A stretch of DNA of 64,000 nt from Xanthostigma xanthostigma (lineage: Eukaryota; Arthropoda; Insecta; Raphidioptera; Raphidiidae), in contig OY754470.1 in the NCBI GenBank assembly GCA_963575645.1, forward strand, positions 7,696,501-7,760,500, in the 5' to 3' direction. The notes below the pieces were generated by a model, which saw only the letters and a program-made list of their open reading frames with translations, made no database searches and had not been told where the DNA came from. How positions within the stretch are numbered: the first letter of the stretch is position 1; each line of letters begins with the position of its first letter. Of the stretch, positions 1 through 12,523 are shown in pieces. Position numbers and translations under genes: made by a program.

Positions 1-600
1 ATACTCAAAAAAAGTACACAATTATTTTCATCTAAATATTTTTAATCTGTCACATTCATGACTGTTTTTGTTTAAAAAATATATATTTATGAAACAATGG
101 ATAGTATGAGGCAGGACTAAACCGCGGGGCTTCAAAAAACGAACGATTTAAAGTTTCGAGAAATAGGACAGCGCATGTTGGAACTACGAGGGCATTTAAA
201 TTTTAAAATATTGTCAACAATTCAGGGCTTTTAATTAGCTAGGTACACAGCTAATAGATTTTTGTTCCATTGATCCTAAAAAAGAATTTAGCAATGTTTA
301 GCAATGTTGTATTCCATTTTACAACTTCAGATGCTCCGGATTTGGTTGTTTAGTTGCATTCGCTGCGCAAAACAATACACCATCACTGTTGTGCATTCAA
401 ACAAAACACTATAACAAACTGCACCCACCTCCGAAATTTGAAACAGGGCTCGTGGGCGCCTGCTAGATCTTCCTTTGGTCATTTTCAATACATTGAAAAA
501 CACTGGAAACACTATTTATATACGGCATTAATTATTAGCACATTTTTATTTACTTTTACTCACTTTAAAAACTGAGTAAAGTCACTTGACACTAAAGTAA
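1..600. other. No gene seen
   Basis: AT-rich sequence with only short frames. At 600-719 a GC-richer stretch on the plus strand ends CGGCCAG then GTAAGCC, a possible splice donor, but no coding potential supports it. Confidence 0.4.
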
Positions 601-819
601 CTTTAAGTAGGCAGACCTAAAACCTGTTCTGGTGTACGCGCGATGGTTGTCGTCGTAGGAGAGGTGAGGTGAGGCGCGGTGAACAGCCAGCGCTGCCTAC
701 AGAGCCGCTATCGGCCAGGTAAGCCAACTAACTATTGTATACGTACGCACAGGTGTAGTTCACGAATCCAAAATTTGCTTATTTTCCATCAAAATTTTGT
801 ACGAAACAAAACTGGGCAC

Positions 820-1401
820 TTATAATAATTAAAGCTTCCGATTTTGGCGTTTCGGGGGAATTTCTTATAACGGGGTGGTGTCGATGCGATGGCGTTTTTT
901 TTTGCGCAGTGAAAAGGGGAGAGCGTTTCGAGGGAGTTCCTTTTTCACGGATACTTTTCAGTAATAATTTTTTTCTAGTGATTTTTAACGGTGACAATAG
1001 ATACAATTTTGAAGAGAGCTTTTTAGATTTTGGCCGAGCTAATCTCCGAAACCACTGAACCGATTTGAAAATGTGACTTGCTTGGTGCAACTTACGCTAT
1101 AGGATAGTTTTTATTAAATTATTTTGTACAAAATGACGGTGTTTTATCAAAAAAACTGTTTTAGTGACATGCAACGACATCTGATATAATTTACTCAAAG
1201 CTATTAGTTCAGAAGCAAACCAAAAAACTGTTTTAGTACCAAGTAGCGACATCTGATAGAATTCGCTCAAAGCTATTAGATCAGAAGCAAATCTGGTAGA
1301 ATTTGCTCAAAGCTATCCGCTCAGACGCCGGACCGCGAACGAAATACATTTTGCAGAATTATATCTCTCGCACCCGGGTGAAACCGGGACGGACCGCTAG
1401 T
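820..1401 (+). mobile_element. Helitron-like repeat ending in CTAG
   Basis: Ends CACCCGGGTGAAACCGGGAC...CCGCTAG before T at 1401, as in the other Helitron copies. Upstream are the typical TAATCTCCGAAACCACTGAA segment (near 1040) and two to three diverged repeats of a unit containing GCTCAAAGCTATTAG (1160-1320). The 5' end was not found. The ORF on the minus strand here is repeat-derived and not a gene. Confidence 0.55.
1160..1320. repeat. Imperfect tandem repeats inside the Helitron-like element
   Basis: CTCAAAGCTATTAG/CC with CATCTGATA occurs three times at roughly 55-75 bp spacing. A related unit with TTGCTCAAATCTATTAG appears at 12220-12240, next to another Helitron tail. Confidence 0.6.
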
Positions 1402-1472
1402 TAAAAAATATGTTGGCAGAATTTCATTCATACATCGTGAACAGCATCGATGAAAGGGGTTAAGTTGAAAAA

Positions 1473-2122
1473 ATTGGTTGTCTGTAAAGTCGGTTTACGG
1501 ACGATAGTTTTACGTGATAACGTATTCCGCTCGAATATCATATTTAATAATACATAACCTAAATTTTAGTAGCTGTCAAACTATATTTTTACCGACTAAT
1601 AATTTGATCAACCAAAGCAAAATACATATTTTTAAGCAATTATAAAAGACATTTAAAAGAATGTATATATATTATATATTTGTTAACAAACCGTATAATT
1701 TATCTGCTGTTATGAAATGCAGATATCTCCCAAGATTTGTTTTTGATACAAAATGTAGCTGCGTGCAAAAACGAACAAATAACGATGTATTATCTGAAAA
1801 ATTGCTTTAAATATTCGATAATTTATGACATTTTTATTAGATTTTTTTTTTTAAGTCTTAATTTCCACGGTTTATAAAACAAAGACCATCTGTCAGATGT
1901 AGTTTTCGCTGGAACAGCCGAAAAAAATGTTTAACGCACACTACTCTCTGACGTCATGCGAGAAGAGAGAGAAATACGTACAAGCCAACGCTTGGACCAA
2001 TCGTGCCTCTCTATCGCTTATATTGCGCTCTCGCTTGCACGCACAGGGTCAGGCGGAACGTTACACTTTTTCGTGTGTGCAGCCGGTGTTTCATCAATTT
2101 ATAAGACGTTATCACGTCAAAA
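1473..2122 (+). mobile_element. Family A repeat, long form, copy 1
   Basis: Starts ATTGGTTGTCTGTAAAGTC and ends GACGTTATCACGTCAA in A-rich flanks. The ends are not simple inverted repeats, but ACGTGATAACG about 37 bp inside the left end is the inverse of the right end. The middle holds the block TTTGTTAACAAACCGTATAA and the segment from CTGACGTCATGCGAGAAG. ORFs here are shadows. Class unknown. Confidence 0.85.
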
Positions 2123-2271
2123 CAGCAAGTGGCTGAACCTCGCCTTTTAGGGCTTTAATCTGGTACTATTAGGTAAAGATAATTAATTAATTTAATATTA
2201 CTATCATTTAAAATTTTGTATTGCTTTCCTTATTGAGTCTTAGGACATCGTGAAACTAGAGATTCCAAGCT

Positions 2272-2381
2272 GTAACAGAACCGTCACAGTCTTGGTACTG
2301 CGCAAGACTGCGCAGTAGCTCAAAAATCGATATAAACAATTTCGTCTAAGCTACTGCGCAAGACGGTGACGGTTCCGTTAC
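2272..2381. mobile_element. Small palindromic MITE
   Basis: GTAACAGAACCGTCAC at the left and GTGACGGTTCCGTTAC at the right, with inner arms GCGCAGTAGCT / AGCTACTGCGC. About 110 bp. Confidence 0.7.
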
Positions 2382-2399
2382 TTTAGATTAGCTGACAAT

Positions 2400-3700
2400 G
2401 CTTGCTGTAATCGAACGTCAATCAAGTGAAATTATTATCTCCCGAAGACATTTCCAGTATGACGCCTTCAACTTCTAACCTCAAAATGAATCGTTATTGC
2501 AAATTTCGACGCCGCCAACCAACTGCGTTCACTAAAGGCACTACGACCACGTAAAGAAGAGGCCGGATGGTGGCTGTTTACCTTTCTTGTACATCTACTA
2601 TACGTATTACCTGTCTGCATTAAGCAACGCCATAACAAGAGAACAACATAACAATAGACTATCGTCCCGTCACGACGACAGTGAGAAAGAAAGATAGGTA
2701 CCCACGACGCCGTTTGTTTCTGTAGGGGGAACAGTTGATGCGGAACCGCTGTGTTTTGAAGGACAACGTACTTTTAAAACAATAGTCTTTTTTTTTCTTC
2801 AAGAAAACGCAAGGAAGACGAACTGAAAATAATTTCATGTATCCTACACCCAATTTGCTGCTTGATCAACACTGTCACGGTTTCTGGTCTTTTTCTTTTG
2901 TTTATTGTATTTTCATAAAGCAAATACGTATTTTGTCAGTACTGAATAAACAAATTAGTGTACATAAAGGTCCTGAATTTGATTTGGATCCATAATGCAA
3001 TTTGTTCAGCAAAAGCTTGCAATCGTTTTTAAGAAAACTGGGTTGAAATTTTGATAATTAATAGATCACTAAAATTTGAAAGAATAGCCAAGTAACTAGC
3101 AATGTCGTTGTTAATATGGCTCCTTTATTACAAGCCCCCAGTTTCTAGATTCTAACACGAGAGTTGGCAAATTGGTGATAGACCCAAATTGTCTTAGTTG
3201 GCGGTGGCTTTTAAAAAAGGAAAATTAAAAAACTATTGCAACCGCTTTCTGAGGTTAACTATATAATGATCAATAAAAAAATCCACAACGAAAGTAAGAA
3301 ATTGGGTGTCCCTGTGAGTCCAAATCAAGACAATCTTGTATATAATTAATATATTGTATTTATAATTATAGGGTGGCCAACATCCTGGATTTTTCGGGAG
3401 AGTCCCCCATTGGAGCCCTGTGTCCCGCATTGATATGTGTCCCGGAAAATGTCTCGCATTATTACGTAAATTTTACAATATCCGATTATATATATCAGAA
3501 AATGTTCTGCATTATGACGTGAATTTCATCCGTTTTTGCATTTTGCAAAAATGTCTTTGACTAAAAAACTAAAAGAAGGGTTTTGCCTTCGGGGAAATTA
3601 GGCTGATGTTCACTAAAAAAAAATCTTTTTTTAAACAAACATTTTCTGTCCATCTGTCCCGCATTGTGTTACGATAAAAATGGTCACTCTGTTTATAATA
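2400..3700. other. No gene seen
   Basis: AT-rich intergenic or intronic DNA (probably intron of the USP gene). No repeat ends recognised. Confidence 0.4.
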
Positions 3701-3706
3701 ATATTT

Positions 3707-3898
3707 TTGACGTGATAACGTCTTATAAATTGATGAAACACCGGCTGCATGCACGAAAAAGTGTCACGTTCCGAAATGTGTCACGTTCTGCCTGACAGCT
3801 ACTAAAATTTAGGTTATGTATTATTAAATATGATATTCGAGCGGAATACGTTATCACGTAAAACTATCGTCCGTAAACCGACTTTACAGACAACCAAT
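3707..3898 (-). mobile_element. Family A repeat, short copy 2
   Basis: Minus strand runs from ATTGGTTGTCTG to CACGTCAA, but the centre is reduced to about 90 bp (from AACCTAAATTTTAGTAGCTG into the right end). 192 bp. Confidence 0.8.
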
Positions 3899-4859
3899 TT
3901 TTTTTTTAAGTCACCAACTAACCCAATTTCCTGAACCTAATACTTCATATTTTGAATTTATTATTTTTTTGTAATAAACTGAATCGACATTTTTAGCTAC
4001 TTTTCTCATTTAGAACTTAGAAACCGGAGGTTCAGGAGTCCAGGCACAGAAACGTTACATAAACAGCAAAATCCAACGATCTTAGTTAAAAAATGCCGGG
4101 AACTTAAAAATAATTCAAAGTTGATAGATGACCAAGCAGATCAGAGTGGATCTAATAAGTCTCCAGGTATAAAATTTACCTGAATAATAACGTTTACAAA
4201 ACAAGGGTAGTTTAAAATTCCCGCAACATATTTTTAGCTCTATCCCCTATAAAATTACAGCTTTTCATGCATGTATACAGGTGTGTAAAGTGACTCATTG
4301 TGAACTAGTGCGGTAAAGTAAAACAAAACTGGTCGCGCTATACCGATTCGATAATAAATCACTGTTTGTCTGCCAGTTGTTTTTTCTGCAGCCTACTGTT
4401 AAACGTGACGTTTGCTTAAAACTGAACTGTCAAACATTTTGAAAATGAAGTGAAAATCAGCAATCTTATAAAAAATACCACATAAACCTCGTGCGTAATG
4501 GTATTACGACTCATGTGACTGTAAAAACTCGTTTTAAACATATGGCACACTTCGTCGTAATTTAATCTATTACGATACTAGGTACACAACCTACTATAAA
4601 AAAATATCTACACAGTAACGTGAAAAAATATCTAGAAGGCTCTTCTATATCACCACCATTTACACTTGTGTTTCGCTAACATAAAGAACACCGGTAAAAA
4701 AGCAGATGTCTTTTATGATGAGGCCTGGAATCGAACCCTCAATCGTCTTTACACAAAACGCTATATACCTACACCTGTTCTTATAATATAATATATTATA
4801 ATTTTTACAGGTCTTACACATTTGCTGTCTTCTATTGCTAAGCCACGTGGAAGAATTGA

Positions 4860-4998
4860 ATACCTACGTCATATTGTTTCAAACCAATTGGGCGACGGGA
4901 GCATTCCAATTTATAAAAAAAATTGACATTTGACATAATATTATAATAAAGAAAATAGAACTTCTGTTAACGCGTGCAGTGACGCGGGTAACGGCTAG
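4860..4998 (+). mobile_element. Helitron-like repeat family 2, CTAG end
   Basis: Contains CCAATTGGGCGACGGGA, then GACATTTGACATAATAT, ending GACGCGGGTAACGGCTAG before T. The same blocks occur in reverse at 29511-29625. Confidence 0.6.
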
Positions 4999-5153
4999 TA
5001 TTAAATATAATGATGTTTGTGAAAGATAACTCTAATAATATAGAGAGATGATGATCCTGTTCAAATGTTGGAAGATTAAAAAGGAAGAATCCTGGTGGCA
5101 TAGGATCGATGAACAAAGCAAATACTGAAGGTTTTTATTGCATTTTATTGTCT

Positions 5154-5218
5154 GACGTTTCGGCAATCTTTATGCCATCTTGATTCTCCGAAGATGGCAT
5201 AAAGATTGCCGAAACGTC
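5154..5218. repeat. Perfect hairpin with about 27 bp arms
   Basis: GACGTTTCGGCAATCTTTAT and its inverse flank a short loop. The right arm abuts a Helitron 3' end (5219-5264) with no spacer. Confidence 0.75.
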
Positions 5219-5264
5219 CCCATTCGTTCTTTTACACCCGGGTGAAACCGGACGGGACCGCTAG
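5219..5264 (+). mobile_element. Helitron 3' terminus
   Basis: CATTCGTTCTTTTACACCCG then GGTGAAACCGG and CCGCTAG before T. It is almost identical to the last 45 bp of the copies at 7191 and 20160. No 5' part is seen: the preceding sequence is the 5154-5218 hairpin. Confidence 0.65.
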
Positions 5265-5289
5265 TAGGTTATATTCATGGATGCCAATT

Positions 5290-5355
5290 TTGCAACGCAA
5301 GTCGACGAAAAAACGTTGCATTCTACAAATTCGGGTGATGCCGGACCGGGTCGCT
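5290..5355 (+). mobile_element. Second degraded Helitron-like 3' end
   Basis: Contains TCGACGAAAAAACGTTGCAT and GCCGGACCGGGTCGCTA. It resembles the end at 12524 and lies just downstream of the previous terminus. Confidence 0.4.
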
Positions 5356-5399
5356 ATAGTACATATAAATTCACATCGACAAAAAAATCAATCATAGAA

Positions 5400-6850
5400 A
5401 AGGACAATGGTCTATAGAGAATAATTCGCGCGCGCGGGAACGACTCCATCATAGAATCATTTTACGTTGGTTTGTTAACTTATAGCTGTGTATCTCGTAC
5501 ACAGCTTCGTACAACTCGACCGTAATTAGCTCGAGGCGATGCTGGTTTTTTTTTATATAGCAAACCACTAGAGAGAATCAGAAAACTCGCCAATGAAAAA
5601 GATTGTGATTCAGACAATGACGGAGAGATAAAATAATATTAAACTAGGATCAATGTTATTAGGTTCTTCTGTACAACGTGTTTAGGCTTAAGAAAATTCA
5701 AAAGACTCGATGCCACAACGCGTTTTCATATACATATATAATTATTAATTATTATCTACATGGGTAGATATTAACAAATTCCAATGCAACACTGACTGAT
5801 GTAATAAGCGTATAATGATTAGTTGGTCACTTTTTTTAGGCACGAGAACAGAAACTTATGTTTGTTAAATAGCACGCCATTTTGTAACATTCACATAATC
5901 AAAATGGCCGGATAAATTTCGATTTTTCTTTTGTTAGAATCTTTGGAAATATTGCGTTACAAAAAAAAATCGGGCTTGATTATTGTATCGTTATTATTAG
6001 TTATATTGTTGAAATTTATTCACAGGAATAAACTAAAAATATATGTCTCGAGATTTGTAATTCTTGGACAGTAGAACTCGTTATTTTTAAATCCATTTTA
6101 AATTACTTTTGTTGGTATAGAAAAGATACCTCGATAGACGTTCTTTATTACAAACAAAACATAAACAAAATACCGTTATAATGCAAATCTTGAATCAAAA
6201 TACAATGATTTTGTTTATTTTTCCTAATAATATTAAGAATATGCAAGTTTGCACACCAGAAAGAATTATTCCTTGAACTAGCCCATCTTACTTCATGATG
6301 TGTTATAAATGTCAGAGCTAAAGTTCGATAGAAACGGTCAAATATTCTAAACATTTTGGGGATTTTCGCGCTTATATAGGAGGTTAATGAGTAGGCCTCT
6401 ACATACAATGCCGTAACTAGAGCGGTGCCCAGAGGGACGCAGAAATGTCCAGATCAGGACCAAATTTTGGTTCATGCATGGCGCAGTTATAAAAGCTGAG
6501 GTGCCAGGCGCATAAAAGGCTAATTCGGTTTTAAAACAGTTCAAAAACCATGCTACGAAACTGTACTACTATGTAATTAATCATTACGCAATGCAATCTC
6601 GTGCGTAGTCTACAAATCCATCGACTTATACAACTGGATGTACCCAGCGGTATATCGTAACAGTAGTAGAAATGGTAGAAATGGTTTACTACATAAATAA
6701 AACATTGCGATGTCTGTGTGTTCGCTAAAAACACGGATACTACTGAACGGATTTGAATGCGGTTTTACCATTCGACAGATTATTTCTTGGGGAACGTTTA
6801 AGGCTATATATAAACATCCGCCCCTGCTTCGCCCGGGTGCAAATTGGATT
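5400..6850. other. No gene seen
   Basis: AT-rich. 6720-6840 carries ACACGGATACTACTGAACGG and GCCCGGGTGCAAATT, a decayed Helitron-like fragment; otherwise nothing. Confidence 0.4.
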
Positions 6851-6855
6851 ATAAA

Positions 6856-7191
6856 TCTATACTAATATATAAAGCCGAGGAGTTTGTTTATTTGATTGAA
6901 CGCGCTAATCTCAGGAACTACTGGTTCGAATTGATTTTTTTATTGTTGGGTAGTCCCTTTATCGAGGAAGGCTACATAGACTATATCACGCTACTACCAA
7001 TAGAAGCGGAGCATCAATCAAAAATATTGCAAAATGTAACTCAAAATTTGTCCGTCCGACAACGGTAACTCCGATCATCATGAAATTTGAACACAACATT
7101 CATCTCGGTAAACTAAGATGAACATGCGTAGTCATGTCCCTCCCTCCCATTCGTTCTTTTGCACCCGGGTGAAACCGGACGGGATCGCTAG
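6856..7191 (+). mobile_element. Non-autonomous Helitron, complete
   Basis: Starts TCTATACTAATATATAAAG after an A and ends CCGGACGGGATCGCTAG before a T, the A|TC...CTAG|T pattern of Helitrons. Contains the common lepidopteran internal segment GAACGCGCTAATCTCAGG. A second copy lies at 19794-20160. Confidence 0.8.
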
Positions 7192-8434
7192 TCTTCTAAA
7201 TACAGCATCTGGGTCGTACGCAGAAGGTTGCTGGTTTGATTCTGATCGGCACTATTATTTGAAGGTTGTTTTTCGCAGGGGCAAACTTTTTTGAAGGGAG
7301 AATTTTTCGCGGAAAGGTATTGTCGCGCAGGGGTGTTGGTGCGATATATATTAAGTTTGCACCCAGGCAGCATATCGAAGAATCTCGTTAGAGATTCTTT
7401 TCTGTGCTAAATGCCGACGAATCTCTAACAGATTCTTATACATTGATTTTGCCTCTCTCCCATATAACGCCGTGTATATGAGGCCAGTTTCCAAGTTTTA
7501 TAGTTCTGTGACTACGTGATTTTCCTATTACCGATTTTTCGTATCACCCATATAGTACCTACTTCTCTACAACAATAATAGCAATAAACTGTGACCGCCC
7601 GACGTAAGGCCAGTAACGACAGGGTCTCGTGTTCGATTCCCGCCAACACCATTGAAAATTTGTTTTTATATTATAAAATAGAAATCAACCGAACATTCGT
7701 TCTATGGTATTCTTTTGAGGGAAATGATTTGTATCGCTAGGGCACGTCCAGCAGTATAAGTCGATGTTACAAATCGTACACACAATTCGAGTCGGAAGAA
7801 CTTTTACCGGCTTTTAAACGGACGAGTCCATCAAACCAGGTGTACGGGGGAAGCCGTCTGTTGACCAGAATAAGAGATGACACGTCTGTACCTCAGCAGA
7901 ACCAGAGAACGTGATGACTTGAACTCTTAAGTACTTACTGACTCACTGACTCGCTGTGTATTTTACTATGCATGTATTAGTTTTATTACTCTATTAGATA
8001 ATATCAATACAAATAGTACGTGGAAAAAAGCAGGTAAATTTGAAGAGGACTTTTAAAATACGCGACTGGTCAACAAGCCGTTTTCTGGGAGCAGTAATGT
8101 TGAAGACAATATCCAACACCATTCGTGGACGTAAAAATGTGCGCAATGCGATTTTCATTGTCCCAACAGACGTCTTATCTAAATTCTTGATTAGTGCTTT
8201 TTGCGGATTATTATAATCAGTTGTTCCATCGAATTTTAAAACCGTTTGTTGACAATGAAAAACGTTTGCGGAACTTTTAATTGGACGTACATACTATAAA
8301 GTGCGCGTCAGATAGTTTCAACAAACAAGTTTGAGACTAGCTTCCGAGTAATCGTGTTTAGCAGATACGTAACAAATAAGGCAAAAAAATAAGTTCAAAA
8401 AGTAAAAGTCGACTCCTGAAAAGTATAAAATAAT

Positions 8435-8624
8435 AAAATACTCTCATCTGAGGATAGCCGTGGTCATATGCCATCTACCCTAATAAAACATTACATTTTA
8501 ACAGTAACATATGCTCTAGAACAAAGTGCATCACGCTATAACATCTACAGGGGTCTCATATAGGTATATGAGATGGTATATGAGATGGCATACGACCACG
8601 GCTATCCTTAAATGAGAATATTTT
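8435..8624. mobile_element. MITE with about 45 bp inverted ends
   Basis: GGATAGCCGTGGTCATATGC near the left end pairs with GCATACGACCACGGCTATCC near the right end. The match continues outward through CTCAT/ATGAG and inward through CATCT/AGATG. Confidence 0.75.
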
Positions 8625-8723
8625 CTTGTTTCATATTTTTCATTAATCGGGTTTTAGTTTTTCATTTAAATCATTTTTTTTAATGTCTTCAGCATAAAGT
8701 AGTGTTGATCCAATAGAATGTTA

Positions 8724-8971
8724 CGATGAAGGAAGGTTTTGGTTGAGGATCATAAATAAATAGGCTTTACCAATGTTACGCTAGTGGCCAACGTTTCGAA
8801 AAATGTATTTTCATCTTCAGGGCCTCAAGCTGGTCAAAAGTTGGTAAATTGTTAAAACAATATGCATGATCATATTATTATGATCATATTATTTTTCGAA
8901 ACGTTGGCCACTAGCGTAACATTAGTAAAGCTTATTTATTTATGATCCTCAACCAAAACTTTCCTTCATCG
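8724..8971. mobile_element. MITE with long inverted ends
   Basis: CGATGAAGGAAGGTTTTGGT at the left pairs with the inverse at 8950-8971. Arms run about 75 bp through ATCATAAATAAAT, ACGCTAGTGGCC and AACGTTTCGAAAAAT. Confidence 0.8.
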
Positions 8972-9748
8972 TTTTTTTTTTTAATCTATTTTTTATTTGT
9001 TTTCAATTTGCTCCCCTCTGGGACCAAAATTCAAAAATAAATGTAGCCTATGTTACCCGGGCCATAATAACGAATCGATTGACACCTTATATTTATCAAA
9101 ATCGGGTGAACAGTTGCTACGGTGGAACATCCGTAAATACAAACATACATACATAGGCCGCTAAACTCATAACCTTTTCTTTTAGATTCGCTGCAGTCGG
9201 GTAAAAAGAAAAAAATTGTCATCAATCGTCAACAAGTTCAAAATTCACTCAATGTTATAATAATATGTCGCAACTTCAAGTATATAAAATTTATGAGAAT
9301 AATGTAATTTGATACAATAGTAATATACCTACAATAAAACTATTTACAGCGACAGTGTACATAATTATTATATTACATTAGGTATATATCATTGCTCTCA
9401 AAATATACTTCAACTTCTAATTGCAATTTCTCACGGCTCCACAAATGATTCATTACAATAGAAGCTATTATATTTTTCTTGTTTTTTATAATACAGGGTA
9501 CCTCCGTCTGTTGCCTCCATATTATTACACGAGACTGTTGTGTAATAAACTAGAGTAAAGAGCGTGTTGGTATTAATGTTGAATAAATCATTTCAATGCA
9601 AGTCATTCATGATTTTGGGCAAACTTATTCCATGATTTCAAATGAAGAAATATTATCAAAAATTGAAAATGGATCTGCAGGAGACATACATCCAGACCGG
9701 GCTAATGCTTTATGCCCTTTCTAGTTTTTGGTTCTCAATGAGAACTTA

Positions 9749-10126
9749 AGGCCGCTACACACGAGGCTGGAAACACTGCTCGGACTTCTGCTGGCCGGTA
9801 GGCTGGGTACGAGGCTGGAAATGACGTCACTGCGGGCTCGCCTGCTAGCTTACAAGATAGATTATTTTAAAATTAGAACAGTGGGCGACATGAACAAACG
9901 TCCACAAACCAACATGCCGTCATTCTGCAGCTCAGAGACAGACAACAGACACGTTTTGCTATGTGTTTACATTTGAACTGTCACTGCGCGCGCACCAGAT
10001 CTATCCCCAAAACAAACTTGAAAAGACGTCTCGTGTGAAGCGAGCACATAAAAGCAATTAAGACCAGCGCTAGAAAACTGTAGTAGTCAAATCTAGCAAG
10101 GAATGCAGCCTCGTGTGCAGCGACTT
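9749..10126. mobile_element. Harbinger-like MITE with TTA flanks
   Basis: The left end AAGGCCGCTACACACGAGGC pairs imperfectly with the right end (GCCTCGTGTGCAGCGACTT). TTA lies at 9746-9748 and 10127-10129. CpG-richer than its flanks. The 82-residue ORF inside has no recognisable domain. Confidence 0.65.
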
Positions 10127-10407
10127 TTAGAACTAGCTTGGAGTTCAGCTTTATTGCTGTAATTCTCGGATAAGCTTATTTTACTAATCTTTGTTCCTTT
10201 TCAATTCCAGGCGTCTTCTAATATTCGGGTTTTACTTAGCCTTCCACCAATATTAACTTAAAGTTTATATGAGTATGCAGTAGCAACGCATGAATCAAGT
10301 ATAAATGAATGAATTTTATAAAGATAAAAAACACGAATATGCATATTTATGTGATACAAAGATAATAATTAATTAATTAAACGTTTATTACTACTGAAGG
10401 ATCGTTA

Positions 10408-11144
10408 GGCTACGGTTATAGTGGATGCGTTTTCTGACGAACTGATGTTCTGACAAACACGTCAGAATTGTTGATCAGATATCGATGGTTATAGTGTATG
10501 CGTATTCTGTTTTGACAAATATTATTGTTGTTTCGCATAGCATTTCTAAACTTCACTGAGATGGATAATAATAATTTTAAAGAATATTATCAGTAATTTA
10601 GAAAGCCCTTTATTAAAAGTTTTACTTCTGACGGGAAAAAGTGAATATGTAAACAAAGTGTTTGCGTAGAGACAAATTAACGGAGAGTATCATACGTTAT
10701 TTCCACAATTATTGGAGCAGCCTAACAAATTTTCAGAATATTTTAGGATGTCTCCAGAAACATTCAATTATATCCTTGAAGGAATTGAAGAAACTATATC
10801 TAAACAATCAAATTTTCATATCTTTAGCAATTGTGTCCCATTTTTGACGGGAAAGATCTCTATTATATGGTAACTTTTCTGGTTCATGTCCCACAAACAT
10901 CTGTTTTCAAACACTAATGATATTAATTTTTCAAACATCCATGTTTAAAAGTAACAATATTCGCATCAATTCGCATTAAAATATCAAACACGTTTGAACG
11001 ATTTCGCTGTTCTGATAAGTTCGTACGAAATTTGACGAACAATTCGCAAGAACTGTAACCGCAGCAATATATTTATGTGTATTTGATTCATTTGTACGAC
11101 TTCTGGCGTGTTCGTCAGAAAACGCATCCACTATAACCGTAGCC
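10408..11144. mobile_element. PIF/Harbinger element with transposase remnant
   Basis: The end GGCTACGGTTATAGTGGATG and its inverse, about 35 bp of near-perfect TIR, are flanked by TTA on both sides (10405-10407, 11145-11147), the 3 bp TWA target typical of PIF/Harbinger. Second inverted blocks occur inside the ends. A decayed coding piece remains (see the next entry). 737 bp, non-autonomous. Confidence 0.85.
10724..10850 (+). pseudogene. Harbinger transposase fragment
   Basis: The frame TTT TCA GAA TAT TTT AGG ATG gives FSEYFRMSPETFNYILEGIE followed by ETISKQSNF and, after a short change, CVPFLTGKISIIW. FREYFRMSPETFDYLL-like sequence is the N-terminal region of PIF/Harbinger transposases. 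It has no start codon and lacks the catalytic DDE part, so it is a fossil of the plain DNA transposon that made the surrounding element. The 61-residue ORF at 10662-10847 is a different frame and not meaningful. Confidence 0.7.
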
Positions 11145-11783
11145 TTAGGCAGTTTTGATAAGGAAATGGAGACGCGACGTGTACATAATATGGAGAGAAG
11201 CAATTTTAATCGCACCATTGGATGGGAGTTGGCGATTTTAGGAGATGCTATAAATAATTCATAATGGATGTATGTAAAATAATCTACGGTTAATTAATGT
11301 TTATGTATTTTCCCCCTCTATCTTCTCTTGTTCCGGTACACAGGTACGGGTATACAGGTACATAATGAGCTCTTCCGGTAGCCTTTGACCTGCTCCCATG
11401 TCGGATACGGCTGAGTTACGTCATTACAATAATTTAATAGTTCTGTCTCAGTCACTCGCTCTAAGACAATATATGAGAACCATGCACCCACACCGTATAA
11501 GAATAAGATGTAGTCGCAAAGATAAATGTGAAATTTGAATTTGTTTTATAGTCTTCTGTTCACGTCTTGTAATGGCTTAAGACGAATATAAATTCGTTCA
11601 TTATAGAGCATCAAAGTAGTCTGAAACGAACCTATTATTTTGTAGTCAATCGAGTATAAAAAGTCTTTCTTGTTGAGTTAAATCAGATAAAACGATAATA
11701 ATTCTTAATTGAAAACTATAATTTAGACTTATTAAATATAGCGGTTCACACCTCACGTGAAACCAATATTTCGCACGTCATAC

Positions 11784-12030
11784 CGAGCGGGGTGGCGTAG
11801 CGGTGAGAGCACTAGACTCGCATTCGGGAGGTACCGGGTTCGAATCCCGGCGGGGGCAGATGTGGCTGGGCGTTTTTCCCACTGCCTCTCGCCGAGAAAC
11901 GGTAATTCCTGTACCGGCCATCTTATTGAGGTTTCCCTCAACAATTCCAGATAAATATTGAGATGGCTCCTTATTCAAGGCCATGGCCGATTACCTGTCA
12001 AACTCCTATGCTCAAAATCTGCCTACCTTA
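11784..12030 (+). mobile_element. tRNA-derived SINE
   Basis: GGGGTGGCGTAGCGGTGAGA resembles a Pol III A box region and CCGGGTTCGAATCCCGG is a strong B box about 45 bp on. The following TGTGGCTGGGCGTTTTTCCC and GATAAATATTGAGATGG blocks are a non-tRNA body. The 3' end is uncertain. No anticodon stem with aminoacyl stem can be closed, so it is not a tRNA gene. Confidence 0.7.
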
Positions 12031-12094
12031 TCCTAATTTCCTAAAAATTCCTTCATTCGCCCATTGCTATTAAATAAGTAGAAATTGTCGAAAA

Positions 12095-12180
12095 TAACGG
12101 GAAGTGATAGCAGCGCCATCTCGCGTTCATTTCGAAACACGCAGCAGGCATAGGAAGCTAGGTTTCCTGATTAAAGAGTT
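12095..12180 (+). repeat. Repeat shared with 55070-55160
   Basis: GCGCCATCTCGCGT and GGCATAGGAAGCTAGGTTTCCT recur in reverse at 55070-55160. Class unknown. Confidence 0.55.
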
Positions 12181-12281
12181 CCTGATTTAGTATCAAATAG
12201 CCATATCTGTTAGAAATTTGCTCAAATCTATTAGTTCAAAAGCAAATCTGATAGCTACAATTAATTTCACGTCATGTGTAA

Positions 12282-12523
12282 TAAATAAATAGGTAAAGTT
12301 TGTAAGTTTAGATGTAGGAGGAAATCTCCAAAACTACTCATTCGATTTCAAAAATGTTCACCATTATTTAGAATGGAGGTTCAGGATAAACATAGTCTAT
12401 AGGTTATTATTATATTATCGCGTTTAACTAAAAGCGCTTTCCGCGGAGACCAATTTTACAACGTAAATGACGAAAAAACGGTGGCAATGTACAAATTCGG
12501 GCGAAGCCGAACCGGGCCGCTAG
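12282..12523 (+). mobile_element. Helitron-like repeat, CTAG end
   Basis: Carries AAATCTCCAAAACTACTCAT near the start and GAAGCCGAACCGGGCCGCTAG before T at the end, a sister subfamily of the other Helitron tails. Similar tails occur at 63361-63423 and 5290-5355. Confidence 0.55.

Noticed and set aside
600-725. Possible plus-strand first exon ending at CGGCCAG/GTAAGCC
   Set aside because: Only a donor-like motif and mild GC enrichment; no matching acceptor or coding sequence was found.
779-1090. 103-residue minus-strand frame
   Set aside because: Basic, low-complexity translation of a Helitron-like repeat, without a domain.
11784-11870. Possible tRNA gene
   Set aside because: A and B boxes are present but no acceptor stem can be closed and the sequence continues into a SINE body.
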